12,304 nucleotides of DNA from Candidatus Tenderia sp. (GTDB lineage: Bacteria > Pseudomonadota > Gammaproteobacteria > Tenderiales > Tenderiaceae), in NCBI GenBank assembly GCA_030148045.1, contig JASBUE010000168.1, positions 1 to 12,304 on the forward strand, in the 5' to 3' direction. Of this stretch, positions 6,551 through 12,304 are shown piece after piece. Position 1 is the first letter of the stretch. Each line of letters opens with the position of its first letter. The position numbers were made by a program, and so were the translations under genes. The notes beneath the pieces were generated by a model that ran no database searches, had not been told where the DNA came from, and saw only the letters and a list, made by a program, of their open reading frames with translations.

Positions 6551-7558
6551 ATGTCAATAAACGACCTGTTATCACAAGACGAAATCGATGCCCTGCTGCA
6601 CGGGGTGGACGGTGGCGATATCGAGACCGATGAAGACATCTTCGACGGTGAGGCCAAGGCATATGATTTTACCAGCCATGATCGGATCGTGCGTGGGCGC
6701 ATGCCCACCCTGGAGATGATCAACGAGCGTTTTGCCCGGTATTTCAGGACCAGCCTGTTCAACATGCTGCGCCGTACCGCCGAGATCGCCGTCGGTGGCG
6801 TGCAGATGCTCAAGTTCGCCGAATACGTACATACGTTGTTCGTGCCCACCAGTCTCAACCTGGTGCAGGTCAAGCCGCTGCGTGGCACGGCACTGTTCGT
6901 ATTCGACCCCAAGTTTGTCTTCATCGTGGTGGACAATTTTTTCGGCGGCAGCGGCAAGTTCTACAACAAGATCGAAGGGCGTGAATTCACCCATACCGAG
7001 AACCGTGTCATCGAAATGATGCTGCAAAAGGCGTTCGAAAACATGAAAGACGCCTGGGCGCCGGTAATAGATGTGGACTTCGAATTCCAGAACTCGGAAG
7101 TCAATCCGCACTTCGCCAATATCGTCAGTCCCACCGAGGTAGTGGTGATCTCGACCTTCCATATTGAACTGGAGGGCGGTGGCGGCGACATCCACGTTAC
7201 CATCCCCTATGCCATGCTTGAGCCGATTCGCGAGTTGCTCGACGCCGGTACCGTGAGTGACCGTACTGAAGTGGATGAGCGCTGGACGCGGGCATTGATG
7301 GAAGACATCAAGGAAGCCAATATCGATGTCAAGAGCACGCTCACCGAGGTGGAGTTGAGTTTGCGCGACGTCCTCAACATGAAGGCGGGCGACATCATCC
7401 CCTTCGATTTTCCCGAGCGGGTCACCCTTACCACCGATGACGATGTGCCGATTTTTCGCGGCAAGTTCGGTGTCCATCAGCACAACAACGCCGTTCGTAT
7501 AATCGAGCCTGTCAAGGCCAATCTACCCGTCGTTACCAAGCCAGGAGTTGAACGATGA
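6551..7558 (+). CDS. fliM: Flagellar motor switch protein FliM
   Basis: FliM forms the middle of the C-ring and binds phosphorylated CheY to reverse the motor. The 335-residue protein starts with the CheY-binding peptide LSQDEIDALL (about residues 7-16). A flexible acidic linker and the CheC-like middle domain (about 45-235) follow, with the conserved FFGGSG at 130-135 that lies at the FliG/FliM interface. The protein ends in a SpoA domain (about 250-325) that pairs with FliN. The length equals that of typical FliM. The start has no visible Shine-Dalgarno sequence; it lies 4 bases after the fliL stop, so initiation may depend on coupling to fliL translation. The stop overlaps the fliN start (ATGA). 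Confidence 0.97.
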   Translation: MSINDLLSQDEIDALLHGVDGGDIETDEDIFDGEAKAYDFTSHDRIVRGRMPTLEMINERFARYFRTSLFNMLRRTAEIAVGGVQMLKFAEYVHTLFVPTSLNLVQVKPLRGTALFVFDPKFVFIVVDNFFGGSGKFYNKIEGREFTHTENRVIEMMLQKAFENMKDAWAPVIDVDFEFQNSEVNPHFANIVSPTEVVVISTFHIELEGGGGDIHVTIPYAMLEPIRELLDAGTVSDRTEVDERWTRALMEDIKEANIDVKSTLTEVELSLRDVLNMKAGDIIPFDFPERVTLTTDDDVPIFRGKFGVHQHNNAVRIIEPVKANLPVVTKPGVER

Positions 7559-7980
7559 ACGATGAAACCGAAAATCCGGATATCAGCAGCGATGACGCCG
7601 CCGCTGAGGACGCCTGGGCCGCCGCACTGGCAGAGCAGGAAGAGGTTGAGAGCGATAAGCCGCAAGCCGAGCCTGCACCGCTGGATGAATTCACCGATCC
7701 CAAGCCCCAGCTGTCGGGCGAGGAAAACCTCGAGGTCATTCTCGATATCCCCGTCACCATTTCCATGGAGATCGGTCGCAGCAAGATCAGCATCCGCAAT
7801 CTACTGCAGCTTAACCAGGGCTCGGTGGTGGAGCTCGACCGGCTCGCCGGTGAGCCCATGGATGTGCTGGTCAACGGCACGCTGATCGCCCACGGCGAAG
7901 TGGTGGTGGTGAACGAAAAGTTCGGCATTCGGCTGACCGACGTGATCAGCGCCCAGGAACGTATCAAGAAACTCAAATAG
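7555..7980 (+). CDS. fliN: Flagellar motor switch protein FliN
   Basis: FliN builds the bottom of the C-ring with FliM and docks the export ATPase complex through FliH. The 141-residue protein has an acidic, Ala/Glu-rich N-terminal part (about 1-58) with no conserved structure. The SpoA domain follows (about 59-138, from LEVILDIPVTISMEIGRSKI through ELDRLAGEPMDVLVNGTLIAHGEVVVVNEKFGIRLTDV). The length is close to that of other gammaproteobacterial FliN proteins. The ATG overlaps the fliM stop (ATGA), and AGGAG at 7543-7547 is 7 bases upstream. Acidic N-terminal extensions of this kind are common in the family. The fliO start follows after 13 bases. Confidence 0.97.
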   Translation: MNDETENPDISSDDAAAEDAWAAALAEQEEVESDKPQAEPAPLDEFTDPKPQLSGEENLEVILDIPVTISMEIGRSKISIRNLLQLNQGSVVELDRLAGEPMDVLVNGTLIAHGEVVVVNEKFGIRLTDVISAQERIKKLK

Positions 7981-7993
7981 CCGCAGGTCGCCC

Positions 7994-8428
7994 GTGATCC
8001 CATTCCGATATATCGCCCCGCTCCTGTCACTGCTGCCCGGTCTGGCGCTGGCGCAGGAGCAGGCCGACAAGGTGCAGAATAATCTGCCCCATACCTCCGC
8101 CGAACAGATGATCAAAATGGTGCTGGGGTTGTTGTTCGTGCTGCTGCTGATCTTTCTGTTGGCCTGGTTGTTCAAAAGATACCTCGGCGGCGGCGTGATC
8201 GCCAACGCCTCGCTCAAGGCCATCGCCAGTGTCTCGGTGGGACAGAAGGAGCGGGTGGTACTGGTGCAGGTGGGCGAGCGCCAGCTCCTGGTGGGTGTGG
8301 CGCCTGGCCAGGTGAACATGCTCTATCCCGTGGAAAAGGGGGAGGAGATCAGACTCCCCCAAACGTATGACAAAAGCCCCTTCGCCGAGAAGCTGAGACA
8401 GAGCCTGACCAGGATGGACCCGCAATGA
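7994..8428 (+). CDS. fliO: Flagellar export gate assembly protein FliO
   Basis: FliO is a small inner-membrane protein that helps FliP oligomerise when the export gate is built. It is not part of the finished gate. The 144-residue protein has a signal-peptide-like N-terminus (about 1-20, ending LALA|QEQ), a single strong membrane segment (about 39-60) followed by KRYLGG, and a cytoplasmic FliO domain with SVSVGQKERVVLVQVGERQLLVGVAPGQV, which is the best conserved part of the family. The only fitting start is GTG at 7994, with AGG at 7985-7987 as a modest ribosome binding site. Position between fliN and fliP is canonical. The stop overlaps the fliP start (ATGA). FliO is the least conserved export protein, so part of the confidence comes from context. 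Confidence 0.92.
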   Translation: MIPFRYIAPLLSLLPGLALAQEQADKVQNNLPHTSAEQMIKMVLGLLFVLLLIFLLAWLFKRYLGGGVIANASLKAIASVSVGQKERVVLVQVGERQLLVGVAPGQVNMLYPVEKGEEIRLPQTYDKSPFAEKLRQSLTRMDPQ

Positions 8429-9165
8429 AGCATCTGGTGATCCTTTTAGTGCTGTTGTTTCCCGCCGCCGCCCTTGCCCAGCCGGGGATGGACGCCCTGT
8501 CCATGACCGTCAACCCGGACGGCACCGAGACCTACTCGCTGAGTCTCCAGGTGCTGGTGCTGATGACCCTGCTGACCTTCATCCCGGCGGGGGTGCTGGC
8601 CATGACCAGCTTCGCCCGTATTGTGATCGTGCTGGCGCTGTTGCGTCAGGCGCTGGGGACCATATCGACGCCGACCAACCAGATCATCATCGGCCTGGCC
8701 CTGTTCATGACCTTTTTCGTCATGGCGCCGGTGTTCGACAGAGTCTACAGCGAGGCCTTCGAACCTTATATGAACGAAGAGATCTCCAGTGAAGATGCCC
8801 TGGCGCGCGCCGGGCAGCCGTTTAAACGCTTCATGCTCGACCAGGTGCGCGGGACCGACCTGGCCCTGTTCGCCGACATGTCGGGCAGTGAGATCGACGA
8901 GGACAATCTCGGTGACATCTCTTTCTCCATACTGGTGCCGGCGTTTCTGACCAGCGAGTTGAAGACCGCCTTCCAGATCGGGTTCATGATCTTTATTCCT
9001 TTTCTGATTATCGACCTGGTGGTGGCCAGTGTACTGATGGCCATGGGCATGATGATGCTGTCGCCGCTGATTGTCTCGCTGCCGTTCAAGATCATGATGT
9101 TCGTGTTAATCGATGGCTGGGTGCTGGTGCTGGGTACGCTGGCGTCCAGTTTTTACGTCGCTTGA
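8425..9165 (+). CDS. fliP: Flagellar type III export gate protein FliP
   Basis: FliP forms the ring of the export gate with FliQ and FliR in the inner membrane. The 246-residue protein has a cleavable-type signal sequence (about 1-19, MKHLVILLVLLFPAAALAQ), which is a known peculiarity of FliP. Four membrane segments follow, with a periplasmic domain between the second and third. Both family signatures are present: PAFLTSELKTAFQIGF (about 172-187) and PFKIMMFVLIDGW (about 220-232). Met209-Met210-Met211 in GMMML correspond to the methionine gasket that seals the closed gate in Salmonella, at the same numbering. AGGA at 8411-8414 is the likely ribosome binding site. The length is typical. Confidence 0.98.
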   Translation: MKHLVILLVLLFPAAALAQPGMDALSMTVNPDGTETYSLSLQVLVLMTLLTFIPAGVLAMTSFARIVIVLALLRQALGTISTPTNQIIIGLALFMTFFVMAPVFDRVYSEAFEPYMNEEISSEDALARAGQPFKRFMLDQVRGTDLALFADMSGSEIDEDNLGDISFSILVPAFLTSELKTAFQIGFMIFIPFLIIDLVVASVLMAMGMMMLSPLIVSLPFKIMMFVLIDGWVLVLGTLASSFYVA

Positions 9166-9177
9166 GGAGATGCACAC

Positions 9178-9447
9178 ATGACACCTGAAGTGGTTCTGGA
9201 TATCGGTCGGCAGGCACTGGAGGTGCTGACCGTGCTGGTAATGATCATCCTGCTGCCGGCGCTGGCCGTCGGCCTGCTGGTGAGCGTGTTCCAGGCCGCC
9301 ACCCAGGTCAACGAGCAGACCCTCAGCTTCATTCCCAAGCTGTTGGTGACATTCGCTGTGATCATGTTCGCCGGTCCCTGGATACTGAATCTGCTGGTGA
9401 ATTACTTTCAGCGCCTGATCAGCGATATTCCGAGCGTGATTGGATAA
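9178..9447 (+). CDS. fliQ: Flagellar type III export gate protein FliQ
   Basis: FliQ is a small hairpin protein; several copies wrap around the FliP-FliR core of the export gate. The 89-residue protein has the usual two hydrophobic segments (about 15-38 and 52-75), joined by the conserved short loop VFQAATQVNEQTLSFIPK. It begins MTPEVVLDIGRQALEV, typical of the family. The length is exactly usual. A strong ribosome binding site, GAGGAGA at 9164-9170, overlaps the fliP stop and lies 7 bases before the ATG. The fliR start follows after 12 bases. Confidence 0.97.
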   Translation: MTPEVVLDIGRQALEVLTVLVMIILLPALAVGLLVSVFQAATQVNEQTLSFIPKLLVTFAVIMFAGPWILNLLVNYFQRLISDIPSVIG

Positions 9448-9459
9448 AGTGTCTGGCGT

Positions 9460-10233
9460 ATGAACCTCGCCTACGATCAAGTCGTCAACCAATTGGTTTG
9501 GTACCTGCTGCCCTTTTTCAGAGTGGCGGCGTTCATCATGGCCGCGCCCATCTTCAGTACCGGCATGGTGCCGATGAAGATCCGCCTGATCGTGGCCGTG
9601 GCCATTGCCGTGGCCATCTTTCCGGGGCTGACGCCCAGCGCCGACATCGATCCCCTATCGCTGGATATGGTACTGCTAATCATTGAGCAGATCCTGATCG
9701 GTGTCGCGTTGGGTTTTGCCATGCAGTTTATCTTTGCCGCAGTGGTCAACGGTGGGCAGTTGATCGGCATGCAGATGGGGCTGGGCTTCGCCCAGATGAT
9801 GGACCCCCAGACCGGCGTTAACGTGCCCGTGGTGAGCCAGTTCTATAACATTATCGCCGTGCTGCTGTTTTTATCCCTCAATGGGCATTTGGTCCTTCTG
9901 CAGATCCTGGGTGAAAGCTTCACCCTGCTGCCGGTGGATGGCGCCGGCCTGTCGCTGGCCGGTATCGAGGCGATGGTGTTTTTTTCCTCCTGGATATTTT
10001 CGGGCGCCCTGATCATGGTGCTGCCGGCGGTGGTTTCCCTGCTGATGATCAACGTGGTGATGGGGGTCATCACCCGTGCCACGCCGCAGATGAATATCTT
10101 TTCCGTCGGTTTTTCCCTCACCATCACCGCCGGGTTTGTGGTGATCATGTTGACCCTTTCCACCGCATTGCCGCAACTGGCCATGCTGTTCAATGAGGGG
10201 TTTATGTTCATGCGCGACATGTTGAGCGGTTGA
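9460..10233 (+). CDS. fliR: Flagellar type III export gate protein FliR
   Basis: FliR is the single-copy subunit that completes the helical FliP5-FliQ4-FliR1 export gate. The 257-residue protein is strongly hydrophobic, with about five or six membrane segments. Conserved stretches are RVAAFIMAAPIFSTGMVPMKIRL near the N-terminus, the central FAAVVNGGQLIGMQMGLGFAQMMDP, and RATPQMNIFSVGFSLTI near the C-terminus, all diagnostic of FliR. The length is typical. The start at 9460 has only a weak ribosome binding site, so translation may be coupled to fliQ, 12 bases upstream. One base separates its stop from the flhB ATG. Confidence 0.97.
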   Translation: MNLAYDQVVNQLVWYLLPFFRVAAFIMAAPIFSTGMVPMKIRLIVAVAIAVAIFPGLTPSADIDPLSLDMVLLIIEQILIGVALGFAMQFIFAAVVNGGQLIGMQMGLGFAQMMDPQTGVNVPVVSQFYNIIAVLLFLSLNGHLVLLQILGESFTLLPVDGAGLSLAGIEAMVFFSSWIFSGALIMVLPAVVSLLMINVVMGVITRATPQMNIFSVGFSLTITAGFVVIMLTLSTALPQLAMLFNEGFMFMRDMLSG

Positions 10234-10234
10234 C

Positions 10235-11392
10235 ATGGCAGAGTCGTCAGACGGTCAGGAAAAAACCGAAGACCCCACCCCCAAAAAGCTGCGCGAGGCG
10301 CGCGAGAAGGGGCAGGTCGCCCGTTCGCGCGAACTGACCACCACGGTGATGCTGATGACGGCCTCGCTGGGGCTGTTGGTATTCGGTCCCATGATCGTGG
10401 CGGGACTGGGTGATGTCATGATCAGCAATTTCACCATCCGGCGCGAGCAGATCTTCGATACCAGCTACATGATCGACAGTTTTCTCGACGCTGTGTTGCA
10501 ATCGCTGATTTCCCTGGCGCCGTTTCTGGTGCTGCTGGTGATCGCCGCCATCGCCGGCTCGATTGCGTTAAGCGGCTGGAATTTCAGTGTCCAGGCGCTG
10601 GCGCCCAAGTTCTCCAAGATGAATCCCCTATCGGGCATGAAACGCATTCTCGGCCCCCAGGGACTGATGGAGTTGGGCAAGGCGCTGGCCAAGTTTTTCG
10701 TCATCGGCGCCTGCGGCCTGGCGGTACTCTATTTTGTCTTCGATCCGGTCATGGGACTGGGCATGGAGCCGGTGAACCAAGCCATTGCCCATTCCGGCGA
10801 ACTGATCTTCTGGGGGTTGTTGGCTGTCAGCAGCAGCGTTATCCTGATCGCCGTGTTCGACGTGCCCTTCCAGCTCTGGAATCACAAGCGCCAGCTCAAG
10901 ATGACCAAGCAGGAGGTGAAGCAGGAGAACAAGGACACCGACGGCAGTCCCGAACTGAAAGGCCGCATTCGCCGCACCCAGATGGACATGGCCATGCGCC
11001 GCATGATGGAGGCGGTGCCCGAGGCCGATGTGGTGATCACCAACCCGAGCCACTTCTCGGTGGCTATCAAGTATGACCAGGCCAAGATGCGTGCCCCCAT
11101 CGTGGTGGCCAAGGGTGCCGACCTGGTGGCCTTCGAGATCAGAAAGGTGGCCCAGGGCAACGACGTTCCCCTCATGTCGTCGCCGGCCCTGGCGCGCGCC
11201 CTGTTCTTTACCACCGAACTGGATGACGAAGTGCCGCAGGCCCTCTATCTGGCCGTGGCCCGGGTGCTGGCCTACGTCTACCACCTGAGACAGCAGTTCG
11301 GTGGTGCTTATCAGCGTACCGATCTGGAAATGGATGACCTGCCCATACCCGACGACATGCAGTTCGATGCCAAGGGAAAACGGCGGCAATGA
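10235..11392 (+). CDS. flhB: Flagellar export switch protein FlhB (NPSH cleavage-site variant)
   Basis: FlhB sits beside the FliPQR gate and changes export from hook to filament proteins when FliK signals hook completion. The 385-residue protein starts with the hallmark EKTEDPTPKKLREAREKGQVARSRE (about 9-33). Four membrane segments follow (about 36-58, 90-113, 150-170, 188-208), then a charged linker and the cytoplasmic domain. The self-cleavage motif is Asn270-Pro271-Ser272-His273, whereas NPTH is the usual sequence. The scissile Asn-Pro pair and the histidine are kept. The hydrophobic substrate-binding patch known from Salmonella (A286, P287, A341, L344) is preserved as Ala287, Pro288, Ala342 and Leu345. 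The usual PPLARAL reads PALARAL. GAGCGG at 10224-10229 is a weak ribosome binding site, so coupling to fliR is likely. Confidence 0.97.
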   Translation: MAESSDGQEKTEDPTPKKLREAREKGQVARSRELTTTVMLMTASLGLLVFGPMIVAGLGDVMISNFTIRREQIFDTSYMIDSFLDAVLQSLISLAPFLVLLVIAAIAGSIALSGWNFSVQALAPKFSKMNPLSGMKRILGPQGLMELGKALAKFFVIGACGLAVLYFVFDPVMGLGMEPVNQAIAHSGELIFWGLLAVSSSVILIAVFDVPFQLWNHKRQLKMTKQEVKQENKDTDGSPELKGRIRRTQMDMAMRRMMEAVPEADVVITNPSHFSVAIKYDQAKMRAPIVVAKGADLVAFEIRKVAQGNDVPLMSSPALARALFFTTELDDEVPQALYLAVARVLAYVYHLRQQFGGAYQRTDLEMDDLPIPDDMQFDAKGKRRQ

Positions 11393-11395
11393 AGC

Positions 11396-11401
11396 AGGGG
11401 A
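11396..11401 (+). promoter_or_regulatory. Ribosome binding site that decides the flhA start
   Basis: AGGGGA lies 6 bases ahead of the ATG at 11408. The nearer ATG at 11401 runs into a stop after six codons, so 11408 is the start. Confidence 0.7.
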
Positions 11402-11407
11402 TGAAGT

Positions 11408-12304
11408 ATGGAAAATATTAAAAATCTGCCCACCATGTCCGAGCTGATGCGCATGGGACTGGGTGTGCCCGTCGTGTTGCTGATGATGCTGGGCATGATG
11501 ATCGTGCCGCTGCCGGCCCTGGGCCTGGATGCCCTGTTCACCTTCAACATCTCCCTGTCGATGATTGTATTGTTGGCGGTGATCTATACCAAGCGGCCGC
11601 TGGATTTCGCCGTCTTTCCCACCGTGCTGCTGCTGGCCACCTTGCTGCGCCTGGCCCTGAATATCGCCTCCACCCGTGTCGTGTTGCTCGAGGGGCATAC
11701 CGGCACCGACGCCGCCGGCCAGGTGATCGAGGCCTTCGGTGAATTCGTCATCGGCGGTAACTATGCCGTCGGCCTGGTGGTGTTCGCGATCCTGGTGATC
11801 ATCAACTTCGTGGTGGTCACCAAGGGCGCCGGGCGCGTCTCGGAAGTCTCGGCACGTTTCACCTTGGACGCCATGCCCGGCAAACAGATGGCCATCGACG
11901 CCGATCTCAACGCCGGTCTTATCGGCCAGGAGGACGCCCAGTTGCGCCGCAACGAGATCATTCAGGAGGCGGATTTCTACGGTTCCATGGACGGTGCCAG
12001 TAAGTTCGTGCGCGGTGACGCCATCGCCGGCATCCTGATCCTGTTTATCAATATCATCGGTGGGTTGGCCATTGGTGTCGCCCAGCATGACATGCTGTTC
12101 GCCGAGGCGGCGCGCAACTACACCCTGCTGACCATCGGCGACGGCCTGGTGGCGCAGATTCCCTCGCTGGTACTGTCCACCGCCACCGCCATTATCGTCA
12201 CCCGTGTCTCCAGTTCTAAGGACATGGGTGGCCAGATCCTGGGCCAGCTGTTCGAGGACCCACGCGTATTGATTGTTACCGCCAGCATTCTCGGTGTGCT
12301 GGGC
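11408..12304 (+). CDS. flhA: Flagellar export gate protein FlhA, N-terminal part (3' end outside window)
   Basis: FlhA is the nonameric inner-membrane component that uses the proton motive force and receives export substrates. The frame is open from 11408 to the window end, 299 codons, covering the membrane half; the cytoplasmic substrate-binding domain lies beyond. Visible features are the first two membrane segments (VVLLMMLGMMIVPLPAL; LFTFNISLSMIVLLAVIY), then LLRLALNIASTRVVLLEGHTG, and the complete FHIPEP signature RVSEVSARFTLDAMPGKQMAID (residues 143-164). Asp204 in FVRGDAIAG (12017-12019) corresponds to Salmonella Asp208, thought to be involved in proton use. GDGLVAQIPSLVLSTATA is also typical. 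It starts 15 bases after flhB with AGGGGA as ribosome binding site. In related genomes flhF, fleN/flhG and fliA often follow. Confidence 0.97.
   Translation, partial: MENIKNLPTMSELMRMGLGVPVVLLMMLGMMIVPLPALGLDALFTFNISLSMIVLLAVIYTKRPLDFAVFPTVLLLATLLRLALNIASTRVVLLEGHTGTDAAGQVIEAFGEFVIGGNYAVGLVVFAILVIINFVVVTKGAGRVSEVSARFTLDAMPGKQMAIDADLNAGLIGQEDAQLRRNEIIQEADFYGSMDGASKFVRGDAIAGILILFINIIGGLAIGVAQHDMLFAEAARNYTLLTIGDGLVAQIPSLVLSTATAIIVTRVSSSKDMGGQILGQLFEDPRVLIVTASILGVLG

Noticed and set aside
6572..7483. 303-codon open frame on the minus strand over fliM
   Set aside because: It is an antisense shadow of fliM with no recognisable domain and no independent ribosome binding site that I could support.
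10628..12088. 486-codon open frame on the minus strand over flhB and flhA
   Set aside because: It covers two confidently identified genes in antisense. Its His/Gln/Gly-rich translation is a by-product of the codon bias of the + strand.
1..12304. Hidden novel system (defence genes, mobile elements, CRISPR, toxin-antitoxin pairs)
   Set aside because: Both strands were read. Every base outside short gaps belongs to recognised chemotaxis or flagellar genes, and no gap is long enough to hold another system.

Overview
The window is a continuous stretch of chemotaxis and flagellar genes, all on the + strand, from a motile Gram-negative bacterium. The set fliK-fliL-fliM-fliN-fliO-fliP-fliQ-fliR-flhB-flhA, the two sigma-54-type promoters ahead of flagellar genes, the long-form CheD and the GC-rich coding sequence together suggest a gammaproteobacterium that regulates its flagella like Pseudomonas or Vibrio. 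I cannot name a genus from the sequence alone. No rRNA, tRNA, mobile element, CRISPR array or phage gene is visible.

Region 1 (1-4361) is the chemosensory block: the 3' part of cheA, then cheW, cheR, cheD and cheB. CheA and CheW form the receptor-coupled kinase core. CheR methylates receptors, CheB demethylates and deamidates them, and CheD deamidates them. Together these three make the adaptation arm. The genes are tightly packed (cheR/cheD overlap by 1 base, cheD/cheB are 14 bases apart), except for a 93-base gap between cheW and cheR.

Region 2 (4362-6036) holds fliK, the hook-length ruler, with a convincing sigma-54 promoter on each side: one about 35 bases upstream of the fliK start and one in the 190-base fliK-fliL gap. 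Each promoter has an inverted repeat upstream of it that could be a terminator or an activator-binding site.

Region 3 (6037-12304) is one uninterrupted row: fliL (stator-associated), fliM and fliN (switch/C-ring), then fliO, fliP, fliQ, fliR, flhB and flhA (export gate of the flagellar type III secretion machine). Gaps are 0-15 bases and two junctions are ATGA overlaps, so this is almost certainly one operon driven from the fliL promoter. flhA is open at the window edge (299 codons visible).

The whole window is explained by known families, and I found no undescribed system. The points most worth a second look are an NPSH instead of the usual NPTH at the FlhB self-cleavage site, the paired sigma-54 promoters with their upstream inverted repeats, two runs of eight G in fliK, and the direct junction of a cheAWRDB block to the fliK/fliL-flhA block. 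No stretch longer than 190 bases lacks a gene.
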